Assembly: GCF_009796845.1 (NCBI RefSeq)
Contig: NZ_CP047025.1
Location: 3,410,001-3,474,000, forward strand
From: Cobetia sp. L2A1
GTDB lineage: Bacteria > Pseudomonadota > Gammaproteobacteria > Pseudomonadales > Halomonadaceae
Direction of reading: 5' to 3'
Length of the DNA: 64,000 nt
The notes under the pieces are model-generated. The model was not told the origin of the DNA and did no database searches. It worked only from the letters and a program-made list of their open reading frames with translations. Positions 41,577 through 51,217 of this stretch are shown in pieces (the stretch's first letter is position 1; every line of letters begins with the position of its first letter). A program made the position numbers and the translations under genes.

Positions 41577-42233
41577 GTGGCGGAAGAGCTCAGAAGCGAA
41601 GAAGAACAGCTTGATGCCATCAAGCGCTGGTGGGGCGAGAACGGTAAGTCATTGATTGCCGGTGTCGTGCTGGCCGGTGCCGGTGTCTTTGCCTTCAAGG
41701 CGTGGCAGAACTATGATGCCAGCCAGTCCGAAGCGGCCTCCCTGCGCTATCAACAGCTGGTGAGTCTGGTCAGCCAGCCCAAACTGGATGAGGCCGGCAC
41801 TCAACAGGCACGCACGTTGATTGGTGAGCTGGAAAGCAACCATGGCGATAGCCTCTACACCCAGATGGCGCACCTGCTGGATGCCAGCATGTCGGTGAAG
41901 GCTGAGGATCTGGACGCGGCAGCCAAGGCGCTGCAAAGCGTGCTCGACAATAGCGATGACAGTTACCTGCAAGGACTGGCGAGCCTGCGTCTGGCGCGCA
42001 TCGAAGTCGAGCGTGGCGACAGCGACAAGGCACTGAGTCTGATCAAGAGTCCGCCTGCCGCTCTAGCCGCACAAGCCGCAGCAGTACGAGGAGATGCCTT
42101 GGTCGCGCTGGACAAGCGTGATGAGGCGATCATGGCCTACCGAGAAGCCAGTAATCTCTCCCAGCAAAGCGGTCAGCCGATCTACGGCCTTGATCTGAAA
42201 CTCGCCGATCTGGCAGCGGAGTCTTCCTCATGA
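41577..42233 (+). CDS. yfgM: YfgM, SecYEG ancillary protein
   Basis: A protein of 218 residues. It has a short cytoplasmic N-terminus (E-E-E-Q-L-D-A-I-K-R-W-W), one membrane segment (about 24-42) and a periplasmic TPR-like domain. E. coli YfgM works with PpiD at SecYEG. The start is GTG, with AAGGAG 7 bases upstream. Its stop overlaps the bamB ATG. Confidence 0.92.
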   Translation: MAEELRSEEEQLDAIKRWWGENGKSLIAGVVLAGAGVFAFKAWQNYDASQSEAASLRYQQLVSLVSQPKLDEAGTQQARTLIGELESNHGDSLYTQMAHLLDASMSVKAEDLDAAAKALQSVLDNSDDSYLQGLASLRLARIEVERGDSDKALSLIKSPPAALAAQAAAVRGDALVALDKRDEAIMAYREASNLSQQSGQPIYGLDLKLADLAAESSS

Positions 42234-43405
42234 GTCTGAGTTCCCATTTACGATTGAGCCGTTTGGCACTGCCGGCCTCACTGTTGGCCGCCAGCCTGCT
42301 GGCAGGGTGTGCCAGCAGCGCACAGCCGGAATATGCCCCCAAGGACCTAGCCGACTTTGATAGCAAGGTCTCCCTGGATTCCGCATGGAGCGAATCGGTC
42401 GGCAACGGTCTTGGGCGCGCCCACTATCCATTGGCTCCGATCATCGCCAACGACCGCCTGTTCGTGGCGGCCGAGGAAGGTGAACTTGAAGCACTTGATG
42501 CCAAGAACGGTGATGATGTCTGGCAGGTCACGCTGACCTCTGGCATCACCAGTGCTCTGAATGCTGATGCGTCACGCCTCTATGTCGGTACCCGTGATGG
42601 CAAGGTCAGCGCGATCAATCAGGAAGACGGCAGCATCGAATGGAGCACACGTGTCTCCAGTGAGGTGCTGGCTGCGCCGCAGTACAACGACGAGTTGGTC
42701 GTCGTGCAGAGCGTCGATGGTACCGTCACGGCGCTCGACCGTTTCACCGGTGAAGAGCAGTGGGCTTACACCGCCACGATTCCAGCATTGACCTTGCGTG
42801 GTACCGGTGCACCTCGCGTCATCAAGCCTGTCACCTTCGCGGGCTTCGCCAATGGCAAGCTGGTTACACTGGATAACCGTTCGGGCCAGGAACTTTGGGA
42901 CCTGCGCGTCGCGGTACCTGCCGGACGTACCGAAGTGGACCAGTTGGTCGATCTTGATGGTCAGCCGGTATTGACCCAGGATGGTCGCCTCTATGTCACC
43001 AGCTACAATGGTCGTCTGATCGCACTCGACGCCCGTAACGGCGAGCCACTGTGGGACAAGAAGTCCTCCAGCTACCTGACGCCCATCGTGGTCGGTGATT
43101 ACCTGTTCAGCATCGATAATGCCAGCCATGTGCTGGCGATGGATGCCAATACCGGTAATGTGCTGTGGAAGTCGGAAGATCTGGAAGGCCGCTGGCTGAC
43201 CTCTCCGGCCTTTGTCGATGGCAAGCTGGTCGTGGGTGATTATGACGGCTATGTGCATCTACTTGATGCCCAGAGCGGCGAGATTGTCGGTCGCTATGAC
43301 GGCGGCGGTGACGGCATCAGCATCACCCCGCTCACCGATGGCAAGCGTATCTACATCTACACCAATGACGGTGAGCTGACGGCACTGGATCTCGAGACTC
43401 CCTGA
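42230..43405 (+). CDS. bamB: Outer-membrane protein assembly factor BamB
   Basis: A lipoprotein of 391 residues. The signal peptide has lipobox L-L-A-G-C. A PQQ-like eight-bladed beta-propeller follows, with repeats such as L-D-A-K-N-G-D-D-V-W-Q and L-D-N-R-S-G-Q-E-L-W-D. It is part of the BAM complex. The ATG overlaps the yfgM stop (ATGA). Confidence 0.96.
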   Translation: MSLSSHLRLSRLALPASLLAASLLAGCASSAQPEYAPKDLADFDSKVSLDSAWSESVGNGLGRAHYPLAPIIANDRLFVAAEEGELEALDAKNGDDVWQVTLTSGITSALNADASRLYVGTRDGKVSAINQEDGSIEWSTRVSSEVLAAPQYNDELVVVQSVDGTVTALDRFTGEEQWAYTATIPALTLRGTGAPRVIKPVTFAGFANGKLVTLDNRSGQELWDLRVAVPAGRTEVDQLVDLDGQPVLTQDGRLYVTSYNGRLIALDARNGEPLWDKKSSSYLTPIVVGDYLFSIDNASHVLAMDANTGNVLWKSEDLEGRWLTSPAFVDGKLVVGDYDGYVHLLDAQSGEIVGRYDGGGDGISITPLTDGKRIYIYTNDGELTALDLETP

Positions 43406-43433
43406 GCCATCCAGCGCCATGTGCATGAACGCT

Positions 43434-43473
43434 GATACGACAACGGCAGCCCAAGGGCTGTCGTTGTCGTATC
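43434..43473 (+). terminator. Long palindrome after bamB
   Basis: Arms of 19 bases (gatacgacaacggcagccc / gggctgtcgttgtcgtatc) pair fully apart from one G-U, with a tight turn. The flanking T tail is absent, so this is a terminator or mRNA-stability hairpin. Confidence 0.65.
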
Positions 43474-43490
43474 AATGCTGGCATACGCCA

Positions 43491-43520
43491 TTGGTAGCGC
43501 CCCTCAGGCAATGCTAGAAT
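43491..43520 (+). promoter_or_regulatory. Candidate der promoter
   Basis: -35 TTGGTA and extended -10 TGCTAGAAT (-10 TAGAAT at 43515-43520) with an 18-bp spacer. It implies a leader of about 285 nt before der. Confidence 0.5.
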
Positions 43521-43813
43521 ACTGCCCCCGCAGATCGAGTGCGATTGTCAGCCGAATGCTTTACGAGGCAACCGGCATGATATGGCTATCGATTCAGCCA
43601 CAAGATTTTTCCGCAGGCAGTGGTAACTGCCCGCCTGCGGACCATACTGGATGAACGCGTCTACGGCTGCAGGCCAACGGCGGCGTCCAGTGCCCCATGT
43701 CCGATATCATCGCTATCGCCCTGCCTGTACAAGGTGCTTTCCGGCCATCATGGTTCGAAGCAGACCGTCCGGGGCCGGCATCGATGCTATCCCTGCGAAT
43801 GCTGTGAGATTTC

Positions 43814-45238
43814 ATGAACCCCGTGATCGCCCTGGTTGGCCGACCGAATGTCGGCAAGTCGACGCTATTCAATCGCCTGACCAAAACCCGTGATGCCCTG
43901 GTGGCCGACTTCCCCGGCCTGACCCGTGACCGCAAGTACGGTACCGGCAAGGTCGGCGGCAAGCCTTACACTGTCATCGATACCGGTGGTATCAGTGGTG
44001 ATGAAGAAGGCCTCGACCTGATGATGGCTGGCCAGTCTCTGGCTGCCATCGATGAAGCCGACATCGTGCTGTTCATGGTGGATGCCCGCTCTGGTCTCAA
44101 CATGGCCGATGAAGCCATTGCTAACCATCTACGCGTCAACCAGAAGAAAACCTGGTTGGTCGTGAACAAGACGGATGGCATGGACGAAGAAATCGGCAAG
44201 GCTGATTTCTGGGGTCTCGGCCTTGGCGACCCGCGCGCCATCGCTGCCGAACATGGCCGTAACGTCACCGTACTTCTGGAGGAGGTGCTCGCACCGTATC
44301 CGGAAGTCGAGGAAGGTGAAGACGAAGATCAGCACCCGGAGCTTGATGACCGTGGCGTACGCATCGGTATCATCGGCCGCCCGAATGTCGGCAAGTCGAC
44401 GCTAGTCAACCGTCTGCTGGGTGAAGAGCGCGTTGTCGTCTTTGACCAGGCAGGCACGACGACGGATGCTGTCGAAATTCCCTTCGAGCGTCGTGGGAAG
44501 CCGTATCTACTGGTCGATACCGCGGGTATTCGTCGTCGCAAGAACGTGAGCGAGATGGTGGAAAAGTTCTCCATCATCAAGACACTGGAAGCGATCAAGA
44601 AATGTAACGTCGCCGTGATGGTGCTCGATGGCAGCCAGGGTCTGGTCGAACAAGACCTTCACCTGCTGGACTTCGTGCTGACCAGCGGTCGTGCGCTGGT
44701 ACTGGTCGTCAACAAGTGGGATGGCCTGGAGAGCGAAGCCAAGGAGAAGATGCGTTCCGAGATCAAGCGTCGTCTGGGCTTCACCGACTATGCAGATCTG
44801 CACTTCATCTCGGCGCTTCACGGCACCGCGGTAGGCGATATTTATCCGTCTATTGATCGCGCCTTCGATAGTGCGATTGCCCGCTGGTCGACCAAGCGTC
44901 TGACCACTCTGCTGCAGGACGCCACCCAGGCGCACCAGCCGCCGATGATCAACGGCCGTCGTATCAAGTTGCGCATGGCTCACCAGGGCGGTGCCAACCC
45001 GCCGCTGATCATCGTACACGGCAACCAGACCAACTCGCTGCCGGAAGCCTACAAGCGCTACCTGATCAACACCTTCCGCAAGGTACTCAAGGTCAAGGGT
45101 ACGCCGATGCGCTTCGAGTTCCGCTCCGGCGACAACCCCTTCGATGGTGCCAGAGGTACCGATGATCGCGAGCGCGCCAAGGAACGTTCACTGGCCCGCA
45201 CCAAGGAAGCACGCAAGGAGCGCAAGCAGCGTCGATGA
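43814..45238 (+). CDS. der: Ribosome assembly GTPase Der (EngA)
   Basis: A protein of 474 residues with two tandem GTPase domains, each with a G-R-P-N-V-G-K-S-T Walker A, then D-T-G-G-I and D-T-A-G-I switch motifs and N-K-T-D and N-K-W-D. A KH-like domain and a basic tail (K-E-R-K-Q-R-R) follow. It acts in 50S subunit assembly. The ribosome site is weak. Confidence 0.97.
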   Translation: MNPVIALVGRPNVGKSTLFNRLTKTRDALVADFPGLTRDRKYGTGKVGGKPYTVIDTGGISGDEEGLDLMMAGQSLAAIDEADIVLFMVDARSGLNMADEAIANHLRVNQKKTWLVVNKTDGMDEEIGKADFWGLGLGDPRAIAAEHGRNVTVLLEEVLAPYPEVEEGEDEDQHPELDDRGVRIGIIGRPNVGKSTLVNRLLGEERVVVFDQAGTTTDAVEIPFERRGKPYLLVDTAGIRRRKNVSEMVEKFSIIKTLEAIKKCNVAVMVLDGSQGLVEQDLHLLDFVLTSGRALVLVVNKWDGLESEAKEKMRSEIKRRLGFTDYADLHFISALHGTAVGDIYPSIDRAFDSAIARWSTKRLTTLLQDATQAHQPPMINGRRIKLRMAHQGGANPPLIIVHGNQTNSLPEAYKRYLINTFRKVLKVKGTPMRFEFRSGDNPFDGARGTDDRERAKERSLARTKEARKERKQRR

Positions 45239-45285
45239 TGATGCGGCATTGCTGAACGCTTACCAGTAACGCGGTTGGAAGTACC

Positions 45286-45328
45286 AAAAACGCCGGCTCC
45301 GCAGATAACTGCAGAGCCGGCGTTTTTT
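45286..45328. terminator. Bidirectional terminator between der and the ATPase gene
   Basis: A 9-bp GC-rich stem (cgccggctc / gagccggcg), extended by A-T pairs, preceded by AAAAA and followed by TTTTTT. It serves convergent genes. Confidence 0.93.
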
Positions 45329-45357
45329 GGCTAAAAAAAGATCAATATGGATGTGAC

Positions 45358-46221
45358 TCAGACTTCCAACGTCTTCTGCCCCGCCCACATGTTGGCAAAT
45401 TGCCAGGCAGCGCGTCCGCTACGTACGCCACGCTGAGTGGAATAGCGCAATGCCTCGCCCCGGGCCGCCTCATCAAAGCTCCCCTCGCCCAGACGCCATT
45501 CGACCCAGTGCTGACACGTCTCGAGATAGGCCTCCTGATTGAACGGATGGAAGGCCAGCCACAGGCCGAAGCGGTCCGACAGCGAGATCTTCTCTTCCAC
45601 CGCATCACCATGATGTAGCTCGCCATCCACGATGTGCGTGTCATGGTTGTCGCTCATCTGCTCCGGCAGCAGATGGCGACGATTGGAGGTCGCGTAGAGC
45701 AACACATTCTCCGGCGGCCCTGTCAGCGTGCCGTCCAGTACACTCTTGAGCGCCTTGTAAGCATCATCACTGCCCTCAAAAGACAGATCATCGCAGTAGA
45801 CGATAAAGCGATGCGGCTGATGCGCCAGCTCTGCCACCAATGACGGCAGCGCGGGCAGATCATGGCGATCAATCTGAATCAGGCGTAATCCCTCATGACC
45901 CAGAGTATTGAGCAAGGCACGCACCAGTGATGACTTGCCGGTACCGCGCGCACCCCATAGCAGCGCATGATTGGCGGGCTTGCCGGCCAGAAAGGCGCGC
46001 GTATTCGCCATCAATTCACGCTTCTGCCGGGCAATGCCGAGCAGATCTTCAAGCGTGAGTGCGTCGCGTGGCGCGATCGGGGTAAGGCGCCCACCCAATG
46101 GATGACGTGTCCATAGTGCGGCGATATCGCGATTCCAATCAACGTCGATCACGGTAGGCGGCAGCAGAGGTTCCAACCGATCAAGCAATTGATTGAGACG
46201 ACATTCAAACTCTGGCGACAT
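45358..46221 (-). CDS. DUF815-family AAA ATPase
   Basis: A protein of 287 residues with Walker A G-A-R-G-T-G-K-S-S (about 89-97) and Walker B F-I-V-Y-C-D-D-L-S-F (about 138-147), followed by Y-A-T-S-N-R-R (sensor 1). This matches the DUF815 family of predicted ATPases of unknown role. It is transcribed alone, convergent with der and divergent from the protease gene. Confidence 0.85.
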   Translation of the reverse strand: MSPEFECRLNQLLDRLEPLLPPTVIDVDWNRDIAALWTRHPLGGRLTPIAPRDALTLEDLLGIARQKRELMANTRAFLAGKPANHALLWGARGTGKSSLVRALLNTLGHEGLRLIQIDRHDLPALPSLVAELAHQPHRFIVYCDDLSFEGSDDAYKALKSVLDGTLTGPPENVLLYATSNRRHLLPEQMSDNHDTHIVDGELHHGDAVEEKISLSDRFGLWLAFHPFNQEAYLETCQHWVEWRLGEGSFDEAARGEALRYSTQRGVRSGRAAWQFANMWAGQKTLEV

Positions 46222-46453
46222 GATGACTCCCTGTCAGATACACAATGATTAGGTCGTAGTGCAGACCACTGCAAATGATCTCTCAGTATGCCACGCCAAT
46301 AGATCGAATCAGGCAACTTCGCCCTGTAAGCCCAGCAATCAATGATTCCGAAAAACTGCACAAGCGAAGCTGTCCGGTTATGCTGTCTGCACTTTTCTTG
46401 CACTTTTTCCTTTTGCTGCAGTGCCGATTGACATCATTACCCAGGAGATCACC

Positions 46454-47290
46454 ATGCCAGGATTGCTCCCTTCATCCACCCTTCCGTTACGTCGCTTGCT
46501 ACCACTTGCCGCCATCGCGACCGCTGTCACGCTAAGCGCCTGCGCAAGCTCTCCACTGGGCCGTAGTCAGCTGACGCTCTATTCCGACCAGGAGCTGGAA
46601 AAGATGGGCGCGGCTAGCTTCAGCAAGTATCAGGAAGAACTGCCGGTGGTTGAGGGCAGTGAAGACGCCTATGTCAGCTGTGTCGCCAACGCCGTGACGG
46701 CCAAGGTACCTGCGAGTTATGGCATCGCACAGTGGGAAGTGAAGGTCTTCAAGGATGAGTCTGCCAACGCCTTCGCACTTCCGGGTGGCCACATCGGTGT
46801 CAATACCGGACTGCTGGATATCGCTGAGAATCAGGATCAACTGGCTACAGTCATCGGACACGAGATTGCTCATGTACTGGCGCGGCATGCCAATGAACGT
46901 GTCTCAACGCAATCGCTGACCTCTGCCGGGCTTTCATTGACGCAGGCGCTGACAGGCCTGGAGGGTGCGGGAGGCGACCAGTTAATGGGCCTGCTGGGGA
47001 TGGGGGCCGAATACGGAGTACTCAAGCCCTTCTCACGCTCACATGAATCCGAGGCTGATCTGATAGGCCTCGATCTGATGGCCGAAGCCGGCTTTGACCC
47101 GCGGGCCAGCGTCAAACTGTGGTCCAACATGAGTGCTTCTGGCGGTGGCCAGCCACCAGTATGGATGTCGACACACCCGAGTGATGAGCAGCGAATGGCG
47201 GCACTAAACGAGCGCCTGGCGACAGCCCTGCCAATATACGAGAAGGCACGCAACGCTGGCGAGAAACCCAACTGCAATCGACTGCGCTAG
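46454..47290 (+). CDS. M48 family metalloprotease lipoprotein
   Basis: A protein of 278 residues. Signal peptide with lipobox L-S-A-C. The M48 zinc motif is H-E-I-A-H, with the third ligand Glu in H-E-S-E-A-D. It is related to LoiP/YcaL and BepA proteases of the outer membrane, though too short to hold the BepA TPR domain. AGGAGA lies 7 bases before the ATG. Confidence 0.9.
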   Translation: MPGLLPSSTLPLRRLLPLAAIATAVTLSACASSPLGRSQLTLYSDQELEKMGAASFSKYQEELPVVEGSEDAYVSCVANAVTAKVPASYGIAQWEVKVFKDESANAFALPGGHIGVNTGLLDIAENQDQLATVIGHEIAHVLARHANERVSTQSLTSAGLSLTQALTGLEGAGGDQLMGLLGMGAEYGVLKPFSRSHESEADLIGLDLMAEAGFDPRASVKLWSNMSASGGGQPPVWMSTHPSDEQRMAALNERLATALPIYEKARNAGEKPNCNRLR

Positions 47291-47300
47291 TCTCCCTTCC

Positions 47301-47340
47301 ATGAAGCAAAGAGGCGCCCGAGGGCGCCTCTTTGCTTCAT
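47301..47340 (+). terminator. 18-bp perfect hairpin after the M48 protease
   Basis: Arms atgaagcaaagaggcgcc and ggcgcctctttgcttcat are fully complementary, with loop CGAG. The T run lies inside the stem and none follows. It is probably a terminator. Confidence 0.7.
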
Positions 47341-47485
47341 GGGAAATGTAAACACTCGTTGCCAAGTGTGTCTATATCGTCTCTGACCAATAGTAAATTG
47401 CTAGTCTGTTAGCACGCCCTAACGCTTTGTGGCCATCCTCTCCCTCGGGCATAGACATTGCGTTCACTTGTAAAGGAACTGCAGC

Positions 47486-48682
47486 ATGACTCGATTTGCC
47501 CTCATCATTGACGACGACCCAGACTTCCGTGAATTACTGTCGGGATTACTTTCCGCTCACGGTTATAGTTGTACCGAGAGTGAAGGATTACAGGATATTG
47601 CCTGCAACTCTGGCCGTCTGGAAGCCGATCTCATTCTGGTCGATTATGAGCTTGGTGATTTTACTGGCGATGATGTACTCAATTATCTACGAGAACGTAA
47701 TGTGGAAGCCGGTATCATTCTAATGAGTGCCTGTCATTCCAGTGAGATGGGAACGATGGTTGATCGGGGACGTCGAGGCGGATTGAACATGCTGGGACAA
47801 CTCGGAAAACCCTTCGATCTAAAGCATCTGGCCTCCATGCTCAATAATCTCAAACTGCATCATAATCCGCTGACTGTCGGCGAATTGGACGACGCGCTTT
47901 CCCAACAACAACTTCATCTGGTCTATCAGCCAAAGATAGATCTCGGGTGCGGAAAACTGACGGGGGCCGAAGCACTCGTACGCTGGCAGCATCCGCTCCG
48001 GGGCATGGTGATGCCCAACCAGTTCATTACCCTCGCTGAGCGTAGTCATCGTATCGATCAACTGACGTGGCAGGTACTGGATCAAGGCTTCCGTCAGCAG
48101 ACACTATGGCGCAAGCAGGGGTTAAATCTGAACCTGGCACTCAACCTATCCCCTGAGTTATTGCGCACCCGTGACATGCTTAAAAATCTTGATGCACTTG
48201 CCAGTGAACATGATATCGACCCACATTCCATCACGCTGGAGCTGACGGAAAGCTGCGGAATCGACTGCCTCACCTACGCACGCCATCTGCTCAATGCCAT
48301 ACGCGAGCGTGGTTATCGTCTGGCATTGGACGATTTTGGCACTGGGTTTTCATCCATGATGCAGCTTTATAACCTGCCCTTTGACGAGCTGAAAATCGAT
48401 CAATGCTTTGTGGGGCGCAGTGACAGTCATCCTGAAGCCAGAGCCATCACACGGACGATTGTAGAGCTAGGCCAGCGCCTTAATCTCGCCGTCGTTGGCG
48501 AAGGTATCGAGACATCAGAGCAGCGCGACTATTTACGTGATACTCAATGCAATATTGGACAGGGTTATTTATTCGCACGGCCACTTGCTGTCGAGGCCTT
48601 TAATGCCTGGCATCATCAGCCACCGATAGCCGTGAGTGAGTTAGCAGCGCCGAAAGCAGCTACACGTCATGTCAATATCTAG
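47486..48682 (+). CDS. Response regulator with EAL phosphodiesterase domain
   Basis: A protein of 398 residues. The N-terminal receiver (1-125) has D-D-D-P and the phospho-acceptor Asp in L-V-D-Y-E-L. The C-terminal EAL domain (about 140-380) keeps G-A-E-A-L-V-R-W, N-L-S-P, L-T-E-S, D-D-F-G-T-G-F-S-S, L-K-I-D and the catalytic G-E-G-I-E-T motif, so it should hydrolyse c-di-GMP. AAGGA lies 8 bases before the ATG. It neighbours a hybrid kinase/Hpt on the other strand, a plausible phosphodonor. Confidence 0.92.
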   Translation: MTRFALIIDDDPDFRELLSGLLSAHGYSCTESEGLQDIACNSGRLEADLILVDYELGDFTGDDVLNYLRERNVEAGIILMSACHSSEMGTMVDRGRRGGLNMLGQLGKPFDLKHLASMLNNLKLHHNPLTVGELDDALSQQQLHLVYQPKIDLGCGKLTGAEALVRWQHPLRGMVMPNQFITLAERSHRIDQLTWQVLDQGFRQQTLWRKQGLNLNLALNLSPELLRTRDMLKNLDALASEHDIDPHSITLELTESCGIDCLTYARHLLNAIRERGYRLALDDFGTGFSSMMQLYNLPFDELKIDQCFVGRSDSHPEARAITRTIVELGQRLNLAVVGEGIETSEQRDYLRDTQCNIGQGYLFARPLAVEAFNAWHHQPPIAVSELAAPKAATRHVNI

Positions 48683-48693
48683 ATGACACAAGA

Positions 48694-48709
48694 CCCGGCC
48701 AAGGCCGGG
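48694..48709. terminator. Terminator hairpin after the EAL gene
   Basis: Stem cccggcc / ggccggg with loop AA, followed by GTATTTC. It lies between convergent genes. Confidence 0.65.
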
Positions 48710-48826
48710 GTATTTCGATGATATTTCAATGTATCCTTCCCCCCATCTTCATCATTACTACTCCTTTTTCATATAGTGATCTCCAGACCGTCAACTTGAC
48801 ACGCACACTCACTCTCTTGAAGGCCC

Positions 48827-49306
48827 TCATACCTGCAGAAAGCCCCTCTGTACGAGGGCATGACGTGTCATATCCCCTAGTGCTTCGAGTTGCTGTAACT
48901 GCTGGCAAATCATCTCATCATCGCTACTGGCCAACGCACTTTCCAGCATCTTCGCGGCACTGGCCAGTCCCAGGCACCCAAGCGATGCCGAGGCCCCCTT
49001 CAGTGAATGGGCCTCACGCTTGAGCATGGTGTAGTCACTCTGAACATGCAGTGTTGCCATCAGCTCCACACGGCGATCAAGGCGCTTGAGATAATTATTG
49101 AGCAGTTGAGAAAAGGCCTCAGCATTTAGGGTGTCCAGCAATTCTCGACAGGTATCCATCTGTAAAAGCGACTGTAACTTTTGCTCAGAAAGCTCCCTCT
49201 CCCCGGCTGAATTCCTAGCTTCGTGTATATCATCAGAGGGATATGCCTCGTGCTGAGCGAACGCCACATTCTCCCCTGCCGCCGATACACAGATAGCGGT
49301 CAACAC
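48827..49306 (-). CDS. Histidine phosphotransfer (Hpt) domain fragment
   Basis: The only recognisable domain is an Hpt with phospho-acceptor His in E-A-H-S-L-K-G-A-S-A-S-L-G. A GTG at 49306 could start a free 159-residue protein, but no good ribosome site precedes it. The reading frame is open from 49360 and is the same frame as the upstream kinase, separated from it by one TAG. The codons between (H-L-V-V-S-S-A-S-D-A-P-S...) read as an ordinary interdomain linker. It is best read as the detached C-terminus of the hybrid kinase. Confidence 0.8.
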   Translation of the reverse strand: MLTAICVSAAGENVAFAQHEAYPSDDIHEARNSAGERELSEQKLQSLLQMDTCRELLDTLNAEAFSQLLNNYLKRLDRRVELMATLHVQSDYTMLKREAHSLKGASASLGCLGLASAAKMLESALASSDDEMICQQLQQLEALGDMTRHALVQRGFLQV

Positions 49307-49360
49307 AGCATCGGGCGGTGCATGAGAAGGGGCATCTGACGCAGAAGAGACGACAAGATG

Positions 49361-51181
49361 CTAACGGAGCACTCGACTCAGATCATTTCGCGTAAAGGGT
49401 TTATGCAGTACTGCATCCATACCGGCTACCAGGCAACGCCGAGCATCTTCCTGCATCACGTTAGCGGTCATGGAAATGATGGGGAGATGAACTCGTCCAG
49501 CTTGACTGGCCTCGATTTGACGCCAGCGACGCGTCGTTTCCAGGCCATCCAGTATTGGCATCTGCATGTCCATGAAGATCAGATCCACCGCTGAGCCTTC
49601 TCGGGACAGCCACTTCAGCGCCTGCTCACCATTATCGACGACCGTCACCTGTTGACCCAGAAATTCGAGCATCGCACGGGCCAGTGATTGATTGATCTCA
49701 TTATCTTCTACCACCAGGATTCGGGCCTGTGGCAGTGGCGTATCTACAGCCATCTGCTCAGGACATGCATCCGAGGCAGCTAGCTCGGGAAGCGTAACAG
49801 TGCACCAGAAGCGACTACCCAATCCGCGATGACTTTCCACTCCAATCTCACCACCCATTGCCTCTACCAAGCGTCTGGAAATGGCCAATCCCAAACCAGT
49901 CCCTTCATGGCGACGGGCCATGGACGTATCTACCTGAGTGAAGGGGGCAAACAAGTGCCCAAGCTGGTCGTGATCAATACCACAGCCACTATCTTGCACC
50001 TCGAAATGCAAGGTATCACTCCCATGGGAGCGGATGCCTAGTCGAATAGTGCCTTCAGGACAGAATTTGAACGCGTTGTTGAGCAGGTTGGTCAGCACCT
50101 GACGCAGACGATTGATATCGCCCTCGACCCAGGTAGGCAGGTCATCCGCACGCTCTTCCAGGAACATGCAGGTGTGTTCAGATGCTGTGCTATCGCACTG
50201 GCGGGCATAGTGCGCCACGAGCGAATCAAGGAAGTCCGGCAACGAAAAACAGCGCTGATCCAGCTCTAGATTGCCGGCCTCGATCTTCGAATAATCGAGT
50301 ACGTCGTTAATGACAACCTGGAGGCTCGCTGCGCTCTGGCGCAATGTCTCGATATACGCTCTGCCGCGAGAAGACGTGATTTCCTCACCAATCAGATCTG
50401 CCACACCCACCATGCCATTGAGTGGAGTACGAATCTCGTGACTCATGATGGCCATGAACTCAGACTTGGCCTGACTGGCTGCCTGCGCCAGTTGCACCAT
50501 GCCATCAAGCTCTCGCGTACGCTCTTCGAGCATTCTCGCTTTCGAAGCACGCTCGCGTGTTTCCGCGACAAGCGCTACCACGAGTACCGCACCACTCAGT
50601 GTCAGCAGCAACAGCAATATCAAGGCCAGCGTATAGAGTTCCAGTAGCTCCTTACGTTCATTGGAGCGCTGAATGGCAGCCTCTGCATTGATATCCAGCA
50701 ACAATTCACCTGTCAGTCCTTGCAGTGATGTCAGGCGCGCCAGTAACTGTTCCGACAGCAGCTCATCACGCCCACCGCCATCAATCAGTACCAGGATATC
50801 TTTATCCAGTGCCTCGACTCGCGGCAGGCTCGCCATCAGCTGTGCATGAAGCTCAGGTATTGCCTTGAGCATGCGACCCATCTCACCACTTTGCAGCAGC
50901 TGCACACGACTGAAGAGGATATCGAGACGTAGTAGAAGCTCACTGTCATCTCTCAAGGGGGCCGGGGTAGGTGACAATCGCCCCTCAGCGATCACCAGGC
51001 GTAATTCGCGCACTTCTCGATCGTACTGATAAATCCCCCATATCATGTTTTCGCGCAGCTTGTGCTCAAGTGTTTGTTGGTGCTGATAAACCAATGCACC
51101 TGTCACGAGTACCAAGACAAAGAATAGCGTCGCGGCAATCGCGACGCCGGCTCTGAAATACATCGATCGGAGTGGATTCAT
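49361..51181 (-). CDS. Hybrid sensor histidine kinase, ended by an in-frame TAG before its Hpt domain
   Basis: A protein of 606 residues. Membrane segments at about 10-32 and 181-203 enclose a helical periplasmic sensor. A HisKA domain has H in M-S-H-E-I-R-T-P-L-N-G. The ATPase has N box T-N-L-L-N-N-A-F-K-F and G boxes D-S-G-C-G-I and G-T-G-L-G-L-A. A receiver has the phospho-acceptor Asp in L-I-F-M-D-M-Q-M-P. The TAG (49361-49363) falls right at the receiver end, and an Hpt domain continues in frame after it. Ancestral layout: HisKA-HATPase-REC-Hpt, as in BarA or TorS. It lies 36 bp after the molybdopterin-fold gene, so one operon. It could still phosphorylate in trans if Hpt is expressed separately. 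Confidence 0.93.
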   Translation of the reverse strand: MNPLRSMYFRAGVAIAATLFFVLVLVTGALVYQHQQTLEHKLRENMIWGIYQYDREVRELRLVIAEGRLSPTPAPLRDDSELLLRLDILFSRVQLLQSGEMGRMLKAIPELHAQLMASLPRVEALDKDILVLIDGGGRDELLSEQLLARLTSLQGLTGELLLDINAEAAIQRSNERKELLELYTLALILLLLLTLSGAVLVVALVAETRERASKARMLEERTRELDGMVQLAQAASQAKSEFMAIMSHEIRTPLNGMVGVADLIGEEITSSRGRAYIETLRQSAASLQVVINDVLDYSKIEAGNLELDQRCFSLPDFLDSLVAHYARQCDSTASEHTCMFLEERADDLPTWVEGDINRLRQVLTNLLNNAFKFCPEGTIRLGIRSHGSDTLHFEVQDSGCGIDHDQLGHLFAPFTQVDTSMARRHEGTGLGLAISRRLVEAMGGEIGVESHRGLGSRFWCTVTLPELAASDACPEQMAVDTPLPQARILVVEDNEINQSLARAMLEFLGQQVTVVDNGEQALKWLSREGSAVDLIFMDMQMPILDGLETTRRWRQIEASQAGRVHLPIISMTANVMQEDARRCLVAGMDAVLHKPFTRNDLSRVLR

Positions 51182-51217
51182 GAGTAGGCATCCTGCCAGA
51201 CGCGATTGAGACAGTAA

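Larger units (their letters stand above)
43406..43813. other. Intergenic bamB-der: long palindrome, promoter and structured der leader
   Basis: A 408-bp gap, long for a synteny block whose genes are otherwise tight. It contains a 40-nt palindrome, a candidate promoter and a ~290-nt der leader. The leader includes a hairpin ccgcaggc...gcctgcgg (43611-43640). No ORF with recognisable content was found. Confidence 0.6.

Noticed and set aside
45093..45249. Short minus-strand ORFs at the der 3' end
   Set aside because: They are antisense to the basic tail of Der and Arg-rich because of its codon content.
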